Shown one piece after another: positions 1 to 10,094 of a DNA stretch of 64,000 nucleotides. The notes below the pieces were generated by a model. That model ran no database searches. It was not told the DNA's origin and was given only the letters and a program-made list of their open reading frames with translations. Source of the stretch: Petrotoga sp. 9PWA.NaAc.5.4 (GTDB taxonomy: Bacteria; Thermotogota; Thermotogae; Petrotogales; Petrotogaceae). Each line of letters opens with the position of its first letter. Position 1 is the first letter of the stretch. The position numbers and the translations under genes were made by a program. The stretch is taken from positions 237,602-301,601 of the forward strand of contig NZ_AZRK01000001.1 in NCBI RefSeq assembly GCF_002895485.1, read 5' to 3'.

Positions 1-1741
1 CTGAAGAATCTACTTCATGATATGACCCATCATACACTTCAACTCTAATACAAACCATAGGGTACCCAGCTAATATACCACTTTGCATAGCTTCTTTTAC
101 TCCGCTTCCTATAGCTGGGATATATTCTTTAGGAATAATCCCTCCTACAATCTTATCGACAAATTCAAAATCCTTTTCTGAATTCAAAGGAAGTGGTGAA
201 ATTCTAAGTTTAACATGTCCATATTGTCCCCTTCCACCGGTTTGTCTTATATATTTTCCTTCTGCTTCTGCAGGTAATTTTATCGTTTCTTTGTAAGCAA
301 CCCGTGGTTGACCCACTCTAACTCCAACGTTGAATTCTCTTTTTATCCTATCTATAATAATCTCTAAATGTAATTCTCCCATTCCTGAAAGAATAGTTTC
401 ACCTGTTTCTTTATCTACAAATACCTTTAAACTTGGATCCTCTTCAGTTAAAGCAGCCAATGCTTTGCTAAGTTTAGATTCGTCATCCTTAGTTTCAGGT
501 TCAATAGAAATAGAAATTACAGGTTCAGGAAAAACTAATTTTTCTAAAACTAAATTACAATCTTCAGCTGCAAGTGTGTCTCCAGTCGAAGTATCCTTTA
601 ACCCAATTATTCCTACAATATCTCCCGGTCTAATATAATCGACTTCTTCTCGTTTATCTGCATGTAAAAAAACTAAACGAGAAACCCTTTCCTTTTTATT
701 TTTTGTCGTGTTTAATACATAGCTTCCCTTTGCTAAAGTCCCTGAATATACTCTTGCAAAAGTTAATTTTCCGATATAAGGATCTACCATTATTTTAAAA
801 GCTAATGCTAAAAAAGCTTCATCTTCTGTAGGATGAACACTTCTTACATATTCTCCAGTATTCGAATCATATGCCTTAACAGGTGGCATATCCAAAGGAG
901 AAGGAAGATATTCTACTATAGCATCTAAAAGTAGTTGAACCCCCTTGTTTTTTGCTGAACTACCACATAAAACAGGCACTATTTTATTTTGGATCGTTCC
1001 TTTCCGTATAACGGATTTAATTTTTTCAACAGGAATATCTGCTTCTTCTATATATAACTCCATCAATTCTTCGTCTATCTCGGCAAGAGATGCTATTAAA
1101 TCTTCTTTTTTAGTTTCACATAAATCCTTTAAATCATTTGGAATTTCATCTCTTTCGATACTCAATCCGTTTTCGTCTGTCCAATAAATAGCTTCCATAT
1201 TTAATAAATCAACAACGCCTTTAAATTCGGATTCAGATCCTATCGGAACTTCTAACGCAACTGGATTTGCTCCAAGTTTATCTTTAATTGTTTGTACTGC
1301 ATTAAAGAAATTCGCTCCTATCTTATCCATTTTATTCATAAAAGCAATTCTTGGAACTTTATATCTATCGGCTTGTCTCCATACCGTTTCAGATTGAGGC
1401 TCAACTCCTACTTGAGCGTCGAAAATCACTACAGCTCCGTCAAGTACAAATAAAGACCTTTCCACCTCAACAGTAAAGTCAACGTGTCCTGGCGTATCAA
1501 TAATATTTATTCGATGACCCTTCCAAAAAGCCGATGTAGCAGCGGCTGTTATTGTAATGCCTCTTTCTTTTTCTTGTTCCATCCAATCAGTTTCAGTGGT
1601 ACCTTCATCAACTGAACCTAATTTGTGTTTTGTCCCCGTATAAAATAAAATTCTCTCTGTAGTTGTAGTTTTTCCTGCATCTATATGTGCAATTATTCCT
1701 ATATTTCTTATTTTTTCTATGGGCAGCGCTCTTTCTTTCAA
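1..1741 (-). CDS. fusA: Elongation factor G, 3' end outside window
   Basis: Translocase GTPase that moves tRNA-mRNA on the ribosome. The minus-strand reading begins at a TTG (1741) after GGAGGGATTAAG. The N-terminus reads [20 protein letters not shown] followed by AGKTTTTER, the G1 loop, and then [21 protein letters not shown] with the switch region EKERGITIT. At the window edge the reading is in domain IV ([17 protein letters not shown]), so about 580 of the usual ~690 residues are present. It is the third gene of the str operon, 24 bp after rpsG. Family assignment is certain; the TTG start is chosen because of the strong Shine-Dalgarno and the match to the usual EF-G N-terminus. Confidence 0.97.
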   Translation of the reverse strand, partial: MKERALPIEKIRNIGIIAHIDAGKTTTTERILFYTGTKHKLGSVDEGTTETDWMEQEKERGITITAAATSAFWKGHRINIIDTPGHVDFTVEVERSLFVLDGAVVIFDAQVGVEPQSETVWRQADRYKVPRIAFMNKMDKIGANFFNAVQTIKDKLGANPVALEVPIGSESEFKGVVDLLNMEAIYWTDENGLSIERDEIPNDLKDLCETKKEDLIASLAEIDEELMELYIEEADIPVEKIKSVIRKGTIQNKIVPVLCGSSAKNKGVQLLLDAIVEYLPSPLDMPPVKAYDSNTGEYVRSVHPTEDEAFLALAFKIMVDPYIGKLTFARVYSGTLAKGSYVLNTTKNKKERVSRLVFLHADKREEVDYIRPGDIVGIIGLKDTSTGDTLAAEDCNLVLEKLVFPEPVISISIEPETKDDESKLSKALAALTEEDPSLKVFVDKETGETILSGMGELHLEIIIDRIKREFNVGVRVGQPRVAYKETIKLPAEAEGKYIRQTGGRGQYGHVKLRISPLPLNSEKDFEFVDKIVGGIIPKEYIPAIGSGVKEAMQSGILAGYPMVCIRVEVYDGSYHEVDSS

Positions 1742-1765
1742 CTTAATCCCTCCTAAAAAAAAACG

Positions 1766-2233
1766 TTACCACTTATAATGCGCAAATGCTCTGTTAGCTT
1801 CTGCCATTTTATGAACGTCTTCTTTCTTTTTTACAGCTGTTCCTGTATTATTGTAAGCATCTATCAATTCTTGAGATAATTTTTCTATCATGCTTCTGCC
1901 TTTTTTAGATTGTGCCGAAGTGATTATCCACCTTATCGCCAAAGAAGTAGCTCTATTTTCTTCAACTTCAAAAGGAACTTGATAGGTTGATCCTCCAACT
2001 CTCCTAGATCTTACTTCGATAATAGGTTTAACATTATTTATTGCTTTGTGAAAAGCCTCCAAAGGTTCTTCTTTTGTAACGTTAGCTAATTTTTCTAATG
2101 AAGAATAAACTATATCCTGAGCCAACGACTTCTTACCATCGTACATTAATCTATTAATAAATTTTGATAATAAAATATCTCCATATATTGGATCTGGAGC
2201 AATATTTCTTTTTTCCGCACTCCTTCTTCTCAT
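1766..2233 (-). CDS. rpsG: 30S ribosomal protein S7
   Basis: Primary 16S rRNA-binding protein that nucleates assembly of the 30S head. The 155-residue length is the standard bacterial size. The N-terminus MRRRSAEKR and the conserved block [12 protein letters not shown] (about residues 80-91) followed by [10 protein letters not shown] are diagnostic. It lies between rpsL (22 bp upstream) and fusA (24 bp downstream) in the conserved str-operon order, so it is almost certainly co-transcribed with them. Nothing unusual was seen. Confidence 0.98.
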   Translation of the reverse strand: MRRRSAEKRNIAPDPIYGDILLSKFINRLMYDGKKSLAQDIVYSSLEKLANVTKEEPLEAFHKAINNVKPIIEVRSRRVGGSTYQVPFEVEENRATSLAIRWIITSAQSKKGRSMIEKLSQELIDAYNNTGTAVKKKEDVHKMAEANRAFAHYKW

Positions 2234-2255
2234 TTGTTAAAAAAACCTCCTTAAA

Positions 2256-2630
2256 TTATGCTTTTGGTTTTTTAGCTCCATACTTACTTCTACTTTGCTT
2301 TCTTCCTTCAACACCAGCTGCATCTAAAGCTCCTCTAATTATTTTATATCTAACCCCAGGTAAATCTTTAACCCTTCCTCCTCTAACCAATACATTTGAA
2401 TGTTCTTGTAAATTATGCCCTTCTCCTGGAATGTAACAAGTAACTTCTATACCGTTAGATAATTTGACTCTTGCTATTTTTCTTAAAGCTGAATTAGGCT
2501 TCTTTGGGGTCATAGTAGAAACTCTTACACAAACTCCTCTTTTTTGTGGATTACCTTTCAAAGCTGGTGCTTTGGTTTTCTTTTTGACTTTTGTTCTACC
2601 GTATCTAATCAATTGATTTATAGTTGGCAT
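2256..2630 (-). CDS. rpsL: 30S ribosomal protein S12
   Basis: Decoding-centre protein of the small subunit. 124 residues with the conserved [12 protein letters not shown] start, [16 protein letters not shown] block ([20 protein letters not shown]) and [20 protein letters not shown] around residues 69-88, the site of streptomycin-resistance changes in other bacteria. First gene of the str operon. The region just before the ATG has no good Shine-Dalgarno; a strong AGGAGGTG lies about 60 nt upstream, separated from the start by a perfect 10-bp stem-loop (see the separate entry). Confidence 0.98.
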   Translation of the reverse strand: MPTINQLIRYGRTKVKKKTKAPALKGNPQKRGVCVRVSTMTPKKPNSALRKIARVKLSNGIEVTCYIPGEGHNLQEHSNVLVRGGRVKDLPGVRYKIIRGALDAAGVEGRKQSRSKYGAKKPKA

Positions 2631-2642
2631 CTGCTTGTTAAT

Positions 2643-2700
2643 CCGTTATCAAAACTTTAAAATTATATAAACGCAAGCTTGATAACGGAGTTCACCTCCT
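2643..2700 (-). promoter_or_regulatory. rpsL leader: distant Shine-Dalgarno plus 10-bp hairpin
   Basis: On the minus strand, AGGAGGTG (2700-2693) is followed by CCGTTATCAA (2688-2679), a 26-nt loop, and the exact complement TTGATAACGG (2652-2643); the rpsL ATG is at 2630. No comparable ribosome-binding sequence lies in the last 20 nt. Folding the stem would shorten the distance from the Shine-Dalgarno to the start from about 64 to about 18 nt. Seen: sequence and dyad. Inferred: role in translation or autoregulation. Confidence 0.55.
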
Positions 2701-2835
2701 TCTCATAATTTTTTATTAAAATCATAACTTTAAATTTATAACATATTTTAATGAAAACAAAAATGCCAATGGATATTTTACATTATTATACCTTAATTAT
2801 AAATGAACTATATATAACAATTTGAATAAATTATG

Positions 2836-4812
2836 CTATCTATAATGAATTCTCATCTTGTTGATTATTTCATCAGGTATTTTTTTAATAAAATCATTTT
2901 CTTTTTTTACAAAGAAAAATGAATTTTTTATAAAAGGATTTGTTGTTCCCGTCAGTTGTTTTATAATGTAAAGTTCATCTTTAGCTCGAGTAATAGCAAC
3001 ATAAAAAAGTCTCTCTTCTTCATCGAGTTTATTCTCTTTTATTGCTAAACCATTGGGAAAATCTCCTGGATTTACAGAAATAATTATTACGACTTTCCAT
3101 TCAAGACCTTTAGCTTGATGAACTGTAGTTAAAGTTATAAGATCTTTCTTTTCATTCACACCGCTTTCTATTATTCTTACATCTTCACTCAAAGTTAACT
3201 CATCTAAAAAAGAAGCTATAGAATTATAACGAGAAGCAATTTCACTAAAACGTTCAATATCCATATTCCTTAATTTTGCATCATCGAAAGACAAATACGA
3301 ATATTCTTTATAAAAGTCTTCGTATATTAAATCAATTACTTCATTTGGTTTTTTATCTTTACTTTCAAAAAGCTTTTGCAAAAATTTCAACGCATCTTTA
3401 TTTTTACTCAGAGGTGTAGTTTCCAATACCTCCAAAAAATTCTTTGTAGGCTCATTCATTAACGTTTCTTCTATTCTATTATATATTTTAGTTGCCGTCC
3501 TGTCCCCAATTCCTGCAAATAACTTTAAAATCCTCATCCAAGAGATTCTATCAAAAATGTTATAAGTAATCTTCAAAAAGCTTATTATATCTTTAATATG
3601 AGCAGTTTCTGTAAATTTTAGACCTGACAATATTTTATAGGGAATGCCGCTTACATCTAATTTTTGTTGAACCGCCATAGAAAGCGAATGGGATCTATAA
3701 ATTATTGCAATGTCTTCGTAATTTAACCCTTCTTCAACTTTCTCTTTTATGATTTTAACAACCGCATCAGCCTGTTCCAAATCATCAAAAGTTTCTATTA
3801 TAAAAGGTTTTAAATAACTTTTTCTATAGGATTTTAAGGTTTTTGGCACTGAATTAGAAGGCAACAAATAATTTATGAAATTTACAAGTTCCGCTGTGCT
3901 TCTATAATTTGTTTGTATTTTAAAAATTTTAGTATCTTCTTCTTCTATAAATTTTTTTATATTTTTGAAGTCTGCTCCTCTAAAAGAATATATACTTTGA
4001 GAATCGTCACCGACAACTATTAAATTACCATGAACACTTGAAAGTGCTTTTATTAAATCAATTTGGATCTTGTTTGTATCTTGAAATTCGTCAACTAATA
4101 CATATTGAAACTGTTCGGCAATTTTTTTTAATATATCTCGATGAGTCATAAAAAGTTGCAAGGTGTTAACTAACAAATCGTCATAATCCATTGCGTTCAT
4201 ATCTTTTTTTAATCGTGAATATATGCTCCATATTTGTTCAATGTCATTTTCATATTCTAACAAATAAGGCGCAACTTCCGAAAGACTTTCCCTTAAAGAT
4301 GTCAAAGTATTACAAGAATAACTTATAATTTTCATAATTACTTCTTCTTTCGGGAGCTTATATCTATCATCCACTTCTTGAACATATTCACTTCTTGCTA
4401 TTTTTAATAAATCTTTTGAATCTTGCGAATCTAAAATCGTATAGTCGTTACGATAACCAATGACTGTAGCATATTTTCGTAAAATTGTGTTACATATATG
4501 ATGAAATGTTCCTGCCAACATATTCTTTGTATCAACATTAGTTACTTGTTTCACTCTTTCTATCATCTGTTTTGCCGCTGCTCTTGTATATGTCACAAGA
4601 AGAATATTTTCAGGCTTTATGCCTAAATGAAATAGATAAGCTATTTTATAGGTAATAACTCTCGTTTTACCAGAACCCGGACCAGCCACTATTATCGATT
4701 TACCCCTTGATTTTATTACAGCTTCAATTTGTTCTTCATCCAAAACTTTTTCTAAAAAGGGAGGAACTTTATTTTTTACATTCAAAATTTCATGATTTAC
4801 TTCATTTGACAT
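2836..4812 (-). CDS. UvrD/PcrA-type superfamily 1A DNA helicase
   Basis: ATP-dependent 3'-5' DNA helicase of the UvrD/PcrA/Rep family, acting in repair and replication-fork maintenance. Motifs in order: Q motif LDEEQIEAV, Walker A AGPGSGKT (about residues 43-50), Walker B VDEFQDTN, motif III GDDSQSIYSFRGA, motif V TTVHQAKGLEW, motif VI EERLFYVAITRAKDELY. The start at 4812 (ATG after AGGAGAG with good spacing) gives 658 residues, which is near normal although a little short at the C-terminus. An upstream in-frame start at 4866 has no such site and adds no conserved sequence. It cannot be resolved into PcrA, UvrD or Rep from sequence alone. It lies downstream of rpoD on the same strand. Confidence 0.93.
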   Translation of the reverse strand: MSNEVNHEILNVKNKVPPFLEKVLDEEQIEAVIKSRGKSIIVAGPGSGKTRVITYKIAYLFHLGIKPENILLVTYTRAAAKQMIERVKQVTNVDTKNMLAGTFHHICNTILRKYATVIGYRNDYTILDSQDSKDLLKIARSEYVQEVDDRYKLPKEEVIMKIISYSCNTLTSLRESLSEVAPYLLEYENDIEQIWSIYSRLKKDMNAMDYDDLLVNTLQLFMTHRDILKKIAEQFQYVLVDEFQDTNKIQIDLIKALSSVHGNLIVVGDDSQSIYSFRGADFKNIKKFIEEEDTKIFKIQTNYRSTAELVNFINYLLPSNSVPKTLKSYRKSYLKPFIIETFDDLEQADAVVKIIKEKVEEGLNYEDIAIIYRSHSLSMAVQQKLDVSGIPYKILSGLKFTETAHIKDIISFLKITYNIFDRISWMRILKLFAGIGDRTATKIYNRIEETLMNEPTKNFLEVLETTPLSKNKDALKFLQKLFESKDKKPNEVIDLIYEDFYKEYSYLSFDDAKLRNMDIERFSEIASRYNSIASFLDELTLSEDVRIIESGVNEKKDLITLTTVHQAKGLEWKVVIIISVNPGDFPNGLAIKENKLDEEERLFYVAITRAKDELYIIKQLTGTTNPFIKNSFFFVKKENDFIKKIPDEIINKMRIHYR

Positions 4813-4850
4813 TACTAACTCTCCTAAATTTGCTTGAAATGCTATTTTTA

Positions 4851-4990
4851 GAAATTTAAAACCCAAGTTTTTATTAACGCTCGTTTATTCTAACTTATTC
4901 GACGCTTGTACCAGAAAGAAGGACTCTCTTTCAAACTCACTTTAAATTCAAAATATCGTTTTTCAAAAATCTTCATTTTAAAACAGGAAT
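4851..4990 (-). repeat. Degenerate copy of the ~200-bp dispersed repeat
   Basis: Between rpoD and the helicase gene. It shares with the better copies the pieces CGACGCTTGTACC (remnant of the central hairpin), AAATTCAAAATA and CAAAAATCTTCATTTT, in the same order and orientation. The G/C-rich core has decayed. It is oriented with its 3' end toward the helicase start, like the other copies. Recognised only by comparison with 29537-29739 and 6284-6490. Confidence 0.45.
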
Positions 4991-5000
4991 TATCAAAAAA

Positions 5001-6248
5001 TCAAAGCCCTTTTTTATCTATCATGTCGCTTATTTCTTTAAGTTGCATGCTTCTACTGGGATGTCTCAATTTTCTTAAAGCTTTCACTTCTATCTGTCTT
5101 ATTCTTTCTCTTGTAACATTAAAAAAAGCCCCTACTTCCTCTAAGGTTTTCATTTTACCATCTAATAATCCATACCTCATCTTTAGGACAGCTGCTTCCT
5201 TAGGCCTTAATGTTTCTAAAACTTTTTCTATCTCTTCTCTTAATATCATTCGAACAGCTGTTTCTTCCGGCTTTTCAGCATTTACATCCTCTAAGAAGTC
5301 CCCTATGTAAGACTCTTCATCTTCTGAGTTACCAATAGGGGCATCAACAGAAATCGTTTCTTTGGTTGCCAAAAGAATCTCATCCATCTTTTCTAACGGT
5401 TTATCTAACAATCGTGCAAGTTCTTCTGTTGATGGATACTCTCCATTTTCTTGTAAATATTCTCTTATAACTTTATTCATTCTATTAATAGTTTCCACTA
5501 AATGCACAGGTATTCTTATGGTTCTTGCCTGATCAGCTATAGCCCTTGTAATAGCTTGTCTTATCCACCAAGTCGCATAAGTAGAAAACTTGAATCCTTT
5601 TTTCCAATCAAATTTATCAACAGCTTTCATTAACCCGATATTTCCTTCTTGAATTAAATCTAAAAAACTTAAACCTCTTCCAGTATATCTTTTGGCTATA
5701 CTGATAACCAATCTTAAATTGGCTTTTACGAGTTCATCTTTTGCTTTTTTGTCGCCTTTTTTTGCTCTAATCGCTAATTGCCTTTCTTTTGAAGGAGTCA
5801 AAAGTTTTATCTTACCTATTTCCCTTAAATATATCTTTATTGGTTCATTTGTTAAATTGTTGTCAAATACTTGAGAATCTGTTTGTTCAAAAAGAAAATC
5901 TAAATCTTCACTATAAAAACTATCTCTTTCATCCAAATCATTATCTTCCAATGAATTTTCTATAATTTGTATACCCTCAGTTTCCAACTTCTCATGTATT
6001 TTTTCCAAAAATTCGCTATCTATGACATCTGCTAATTCTTCAGGTATGCAATCATCTATATCTTTATAAGTTATGACATTATCTTTTTCTTTCGCTAATT
6101 TTAATAATCTATCTAATCCTTTTTCTAACTGACTTATATATTTATCTTTATCTCTTTTTATTATTATCTGATCTTTTCCTATAAACTCAACTTTCTCAAT
6201 GTCTTCGATGATTTCAGAAAAAGTGGTCTGTGTTTTAACTTTTTGCAT
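5001..6248 (-). CDS. rpoD: Primary RNA polymerase sigma factor (sigma-A/RpoD)
   Basis: Housekeeping sigma factor that recognises -10/-35 promoters. 415 residues. Region 1.2 begins [17 protein letters not shown] (about residue 134). Region 2 carries [16 protein letters not shown], then [19 protein letters not shown] and [18 protein letters not shown] (2.3-2.4). Region 3 follows, then region 4 [17 protein letters not shown] and the helix-turn-helix [20 protein letters not shown]. The acidic N-terminus of about 130 residues is a region 1.1-like segment. Start ATG after GGAGG with an 11-nt spacer. It follows dnaG as in the macromolecular-synthesis operon, but without an adjacent rpsU. Confidence 0.97.
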   Translation of the reverse strand: MQKVKTQTTFSEIIEDIEKVEFIGKDQIIIKRDKDKYISQLEKGLDRLLKLAKEKDNVITYKDIDDCIPEELADVIDSEFLEKIHEKLETEGIQIIENSLEDNDLDERDSFYSEDLDFLFEQTDSQVFDNNLTNEPIKIYLREIGKIKLLTPSKERQLAIRAKKGDKKAKDELVKANLRLVISIAKRYTGRGLSFLDLIQEGNIGLMKAVDKFDWKKGFKFSTYATWWIRQAITRAIADQARTIRIPVHLVETINRMNKVIREYLQENGEYPSTEELARLLDKPLEKMDEILLATKETISVDAPIGNSEDEESYIGDFLEDVNAEKPEETAVRMILREEIEKVLETLRPKEAAVLKMRYGLLDGKMKTLEEVGAFFNVTRERIRQIEVKALRKLRHPSRSMQLKEISDMIDKKGL

Positions 6249-6283
6249 GAGCTAATTTACCTCCATGTCAGACTCAATTTATA

Positions 6284-6490
6284 CTACCTTTAAAAATTCT
6301 AAAAATTAAGTTTTGCCAATATTTTAGTTTTAAATTTATTCAAGAATACCTTCTCACTTCTAATCCTTACTAATTCCTAATTTCTTTACCCTCTTCGGTA
6401 CTTGTACCTAAGGAAGAAGAGGGTTCCGCCCTGGACCCATTTTAAATTCAAATGCTTGTTTTCTGAAAATTTCCATTTCTAAAGTACCTA
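6284..6490 (-). repeat. Dispersed ~200-bp repeat, full copy
   Basis: Occupies the dnaG-rpoD gap. On the plus strand it runs from CCTTTAAAAATTCTAAAA through CAATATTTTAG, AATCCTTACTAATTCC, the hairpin CGGTACTTGTACC, the core TCCGCCCTGGACCCATTTT, and ends CCATTTCTAAAGTACC. Imperfect terminal inverted repeats (CTTTAaAAAT / ATTTCTAAAG). It points toward rpoD, with its 3' end about 36 bp from the start codon. Same family as the copies at 29.5-30.0, 38.6-39.0, 52.1 and 61.5-62.2 kb. Confidence 0.8.
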
Positions 6491-6493
6491 AAT

Positions 6494-8236
6494 TCAATTT
6501 ATAGTTTTAAGCTTGCTGTATAAACTTATTATTTGGGAAACTATCTGCGTTTTTTCTGATGGTTCTTCAGCCATATGCAACTTATTTTTCAGCTCTTCTA
6601 TTTGTCTATTAATTCTAAAACGCTTAATGCTTTCTTTTAAGGAAGATAAAATCCTTTCTGGATCAAAATAATAGTCAATTTTCCATATTTCTGTTATCAA
6701 ATTACTTAATTCAGGAGAAGCATTTTCTAATATGAACCCAAGATTATTGTTTTCTTCCATCAATTTTAAAAATTCTTTAATTACACTATCTTGAAAATCT
6801 TTTTCGTTAAAGAAATCTTTTAATATATTCTGATACTGTGGATATTTTATCCAAAGGTATAAGTAAGACTTTGCAATATCGTATCTTATTCCTTTTTCCA
6901 AAGATAATTGATTATTTGCAAGAAATGAATCGTTTTTTTTCAGTCCAAGAGGTTCTTTATTTATAAAATTAGAAGCCCTTTCAAAGATTTTTTGTATGTA
7001 GTTTTTATCTTTTAAAGTTTTTTCAGAAACGACTTCTAAAAAACTGTTTAAATAACTTAATCTTCCAGCATTCTCAAATTTTTTGTACCAGATAGTCATC
7101 TCTTGTAAAAATTTTTCCAATCCAAAATCATTGCTCAAATCATATTTTTCGGCATAATAATCTACAATAAACTCATGAAATTTATACGAAGTTTTTAGTA
7201 TTTCTGCTATATAACTCTTATCTTTTTTCTTAACTAACTCATCAGGATCCTTCGCCGGATATTTAGCTACTGCTATTTGAAAATCTTTAGAATATAAGGC
7301 TTCTATAGTAGATAAAGTAGCTTTTTTACCAGCTTCATCCATGTCATACATCGTTATTATTTTATTTGTAGACTTTAAAATATCAAGAGCATGATCTTTA
7401 GTAAAAGAAGAACCTAAAATTGCAGTTGTATTTTTAAATCCTAATTTGTAAAGAGAAATTACATCAAAATAACCTTCTACTATTATTGCAAAATCATTTT
7501 CTTTTATAAATTTTTTTGTCTTGTAATACATATACAAAATCTTTGATTTTTTAAAAAATCGATTTTCAGAAGAATTTATATATTTTGGAAGATTTTCATT
7601 TTCGTTTATTAGTCTTCCGGAAAATCCTACCAACAATCCCGAATTATCTCTAATCGGTATAATCAAACGGTTATAAAAAAATTCTTTATCCTCTAAAATC
7701 AACCTGTTATTAATTGCAATCTGCTTATCAAACATGTTTTCTTCAAGAACTTTTTTTACTTCATTACCATTTGCAAACCCCAACTCAAACTCTTCAACTA
7801 AATCCTTATCAATACCTCTTTTATTTAAATACTTCCAAACTGAACTATAAGATGGCAAATTTAAAAGAGTATTGGTATAAAGCTTTGAAACTTCTTCATT
7901 TAAAAGAATTTCATCAGGAACAGAATTTTGATTTAACTCAACCGTGATTCCTGCATAAGATCCCAATTTTTTTAAAGCTTCTAAAAAACTAATCTGCTCA
8001 TATTTTTCTAAAAAAGTTATTACATCTCCATGCGCCCCACATCCAAAACAATGAAAAGTTTGTGTATCTGGAAAAATATAAAAAGAAGGAGTATCTTCAG
8101 TATGAAAAGGACATAAGGCAGAATAATTCTTACCTTTTTTGTTCAAAGATAAATAAGAATTGACGAAATCTACAATGTCTACTTTATTCTTAATTTCGTC
8201 AATTACTTTTCTGATATTATCATAATCTTTTTTCAT
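6494..8236 (-). CDS. dnaG: DNA primase
   Basis: Synthesises RNA primers at the replication fork. N-terminal CHC2 zinc-binding domain with C42, H45, C63 and C66 (CPFH...CFGC). The central TOPRIM domain has the acidic motifs IIVEGYFDV (about residue 250) and MYDMDEAGKKA (about residue 295). The C-terminal region is the helicase-interacting part and is weakly conserved. 580 residues, normal length. Start ATG at 8236; upstream Shine-Dalgarno is weak (AGGATAAGTG). Same strand as rpoD with a ~245-bp gap that is filled by a dispersed repeat. Confidence 0.97.
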   Translation of the reverse strand: MKKDYDNIRKVIDEIKNKVDIVDFVNSYLSLNKKGKNYSALCPFHTEDTPSFYIFPDTQTFHCFGCGAHGDVITFLEKYEQISFLEALKKLGSYAGITVELNQNSVPDEILLNEEVSKLYTNTLLNLPSYSSVWKYLNKRGIDKDLVEEFELGFANGNEVKKVLEENMFDKQIAINNRLILEDKEFFYNRLIIPIRDNSGLLVGFSGRLINENENLPKYINSSENRFFKKSKILYMYYKTKKFIKENDFAIIVEGYFDVISLYKLGFKNTTAILGSSFTKDHALDILKSTNKIITMYDMDEAGKKATLSTIEALYSKDFQIAVAKYPAKDPDELVKKKDKSYIAEILKTSYKFHEFIVDYYAEKYDLSNDFGLEKFLQEMTIWYKKFENAGRLSYLNSFLEVVSEKTLKDKNYIQKIFERASNFINKEPLGLKKNDSFLANNQLSLEKGIRYDIAKSYLYLWIKYPQYQNILKDFFNEKDFQDSVIKEFLKLMEENNNLGFILENASPELSNLITEIWKIDYYFDPERILSSLKESIKRFRINRQIEELKNKLHMAEEPSEKTQIVSQIISLYSKLKTIN

Positions 8237-8314
8237 TGTAATTCACTTATCCTTGTGAACCACAATTTTTTTAAACCCGAAAGAAAATCAGGAAAGAATT
8301 CTATATATAAGATA

Positions 8315-8722
8315 TTATCTCTTGGAAAATTGTGGTCTTTTTCTTGCTTTTCTTAAACCGTATTTTTTCCTCTCGACTTCCCTGGGATCTCTCTTTAAAA
8401 GACCTTCTTTTTTCAAAATAGGCCTCAATGATTGATCGTATTGAAGTAACGCTCTTGCTATTCCTAAACTAATAGCTCCGGCTTGACCACTTAAACCTCC
8501 ACCATTTACTCTTATCACTAAATCAAATTGATCTTTTAAATTTGTAACATAGAGTGGCTTTAAAGCCGCTATTTCCCATACTTCGTTTCCTATAAGATAA
8601 TCAACCAATTTTTCATATTCTTTACCATTTACTTTAACTTTACCGGTTCCCGGCCTCAAATGAACTCTTGCAACTGAAGTTTTTCTCCTACCTGTTCCAT
8701 AATATTCAACAAGATCCGCCAT
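8315..8722 (-). CDS. rpsI: 30S ribosomal protein S9
   Basis: Small-subunit protein whose basic C-terminal tail reaches the P-site tRNA. 135 residues with [19 protein letters not shown] at the start, [22 protein letters not shown] in the middle and the basic tail [16 protein letters not shown]. Located 16 bp after rplM, the conserved L13-S9 pair. A Shine-Dalgarno AGGAGGTC precedes the ATG. Confidence 0.98.
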   Translation of the reverse strand: MADLVEYYGTGRRKTSVARVHLRPGTGKVKVNGKEYEKLVDYLIGNEVWEIAALKPLYVTNLKDQFDLVIRVNGGGLSGQAGAISLGIARALLQYDQSLRPILKKEGLLKRDPREVERKKYGLRKARKRPQFSKR

Positions 8723-8738
8723 TACTTTGACCTCCTAA

Positions 8739-9194
8739 TTAAATTTTTTCTAAATCTATCTTCTTAGGATTTTGTGCTTGATGTGGATGATTTGGCCCCG
8801 AATATATTTTTAATTTTTTTATCATCTGTTTCCCTAAGATAGTTTTTGGCATCATACCTTTAATAGCTAATCTTAATACCTTTTCCGGCTGACGCGTAAT
8901 CATTTTTTCATACGAAATTTCTTTCAATCCACCCGGATATCCACTATAATGTCTATAAACTTTTTGAGCTTCTTTTTTCCCAGATAAATTTATTTTATCT
9001 GCATTTACAATAATAACAAAATCACCTGTGTCTACATGAGGTGTGTAAATTGGCTTATGTTTACCTTGTAATATTTTAGATACTCTTGAAGCAATTCTTC
9101 CAAGAGTATGACCTTCTGCATCCACCAAATACCACTCTCTTTTTATTTGCCCTTTCTTAGCTTGATAAGAGGGCTGAACTAATTTGGAATTCAA
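8739..9194 (-). CDS. rplM: 50S ribosomal protein L13
   Basis: Early-assembly 23S rRNA-binding protein. 151 residues. [22 protein letters not shown] near residue 21, [12 protein letters not shown], the [10 protein letters not shown] block and MLPKT-type [18 protein letters not shown] are characteristic. Start ATG preceded by AGGAGG. It heads the L13-S9 pair and follows ribU on the same strand. N-terminal [16 protein letters not shown] is slightly longer than in E. coli but typical for Thermotogota, in my judgement. Confidence 0.97.
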   Translation of the reverse strand: MNSKLVQPSYQAKKGQIKREWYLVDAEGHTLGRIASRVSKILQGKHKPIYTPHVDTGDFVIIVNADKINLSGKKEAQKVYRHYSGYPGGLKEISYEKMITRQPEKVLRLAIKGMMPKTILGKQMIKKLKIYSGPNHPHQAQNPKKIDLEKI

Positions 9195-9221
9195 TTCAAA
9201 AACCTCCTTATTGTTTTCTTT

Positions 9222-9272
9222 TTTTCTAACTTCTTCAGCACTTGTAACCGATAGAAGGCCTCAACTACTTTA
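9222..9272 (-). repeat. Short decayed fragment of the dispersed repeat (tentative)
   Basis: Between ribU and rplM. TTCTTCAGCACTTGTAACCGA resembles the central hairpin of the repeat family (TTTTCGGTACTTGTACCGAA) and is followed by AGGCCTCAAC, like the G/C-rich core, in the usual order and orientation toward the downstream gene rplM. It is short, so chance similarity cannot be excluded. Confidence 0.3.
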
Positions 9273-9816
9273 AAAGCGCGTAATTAGTAATCTTAGTTTT
9301 CTTAAAAATAATATGAGCAATCAATGAGTCAGCAAAAAACTTAATGAAATTAAAAAGTAACACTAACCAAAAAAATATTTGCAAATTTATTCCCAAACTA
9401 TTAACAAACATATCAGTAGGTTGATTAGTATAAATAGGTATAGAAACAAAATAATTTAATAAATAAGCTACTATTCCTGTTAGAATTGAAGTTATAACAT
9501 AATTGATCCATATATTAATTTTAATTTTGTTTTTTAAAAAGTATAAAAGAGTAATGAAAGTAGTACCTGCGATAAAATTCATGAAAATTCCTATGAGCCC
9601 ACCGTCACCTGATCGAAAAATAAACAAAAAGCTCTTTATTATCAAAGTGAAAAAACCAGGCACATAACCATATACCATGGTCATCAAGATTATTAAACTG
9701 TCACTTGGATCAAATTTTAAAAAAGGCAATAAAGGTATAATGGGAAATTCTATAAAAGTTAAAAGGAACGATAATGCGCCAAATATACCTATCAAAGCCA
9801 ATCTACGACTTTTCAT
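9265..9816 (-). CDS. ribU: ECF transporter S component, riboflavin-specific (RibU-like)
   Basis: Substrate-binding membrane subunit of an energy-coupling-factor vitamin importer, predicted to bind riboflavin. 183 residues, about six hydrophobic segments; the motif LPFLKFDPSDSLIILMTMVYG near residues 30-50 is typical of the RibU branch, followed by GPxxG-like YGYVPGFFTLIIKSFLF. It starts 5 bp after the rpmA stop and precedes rplM, so it is embedded in a ribosomal-protein operon. The same placement is known to me from Thermotoga maritima, which supports the assignment. No ECF ATPase or T subunit is in the window, as expected for group II systems with shared energy modules. No FMN riboswitch was seen. 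Confidence 0.85.
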   Translation of the reverse strand: MKSRRLALIGIFGALSFLLTFIEFPIIPLLPFLKFDPSDSLIILMTMVYGYVPGFFTLIIKSFLFIFRSGDGGLIGIFMNFIAGTTFITLLYFLKNKIKINIWINYVITSILTGIVAYLLNYFVSIPIYTNQPTDMFVNSLGINLQIFFWLVLLFNFIKFFADSLIAHIIFKKTKITNYALLK

Positions 9817-9821
9817 TTCAT

Positions 9822-10094
9822 TTACACTCTTTCTTGATCATATACACTTACATATTTTCTATTATTTTTTGTCTCAAATTTTACAACCCCATTAATTTTT
9901 GCATAAATGGTGAAATCTCTTCCCAATCCAACATTATTTCCCGGATGTATTTTTGTACCCCTTTGTCTAACTATTATTGATCCCGCATTTACTCTTTTGC
10001 CTTCAGATGCTTTTACACCAAGATATTTAGGATTACTATCTTTTTTATTCCAATCTGAACTTTTTTTTGCGAAAAGTTGTAAATTAATTTTCAT
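9822..10094 (-). CDS. rpmA: 50S ribosomal protein L27, with cleavable N-terminal extension
   Basis: L27 reaches the peptidyl-transferase centre. 90 residues. The body [20 protein letters not shown] and [20 protein letters not shown] is standard. The N-terminus [11 protein letters not shown] is the extension found in bacteria whose L27 is trimmed by the Prp protease, with cleavage expected after the LQLFA segment. The prp gene lies immediately upstream and overlaps the start by four bases (ATGA-type), which fits enzyme and substrate being co-translated. Confidence 0.97.
   Translation of the reverse strand: MKINLQLFAKKSSDWNKKDSNPKYLGVKASEGKRVNAGSIIVRQRGTKIHPGNNVGLGRDFTIYAKINGVVKFETKNNRKYVSVYDQERV

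Noticed and set aside
330..1187. Plus-strand open frames inside fusA
   Set aside because: They are antisense shadows of a clearly conserved gene, with no ribosome-binding site.
2164..2436. Open frame opposite rpsG/rpsL
   Set aside because: It overlaps two conserved ribosomal genes on the other strand; no independent evidence.
2640..2700. Short upstream peptide in the rpsL leader (TTG at about 2679)
   Set aside because: Spacing from AGGAGG to that TTG is about 18 nt and the 12-codon frame shows no known leader-peptide features; the hairpin explanation is simpler.
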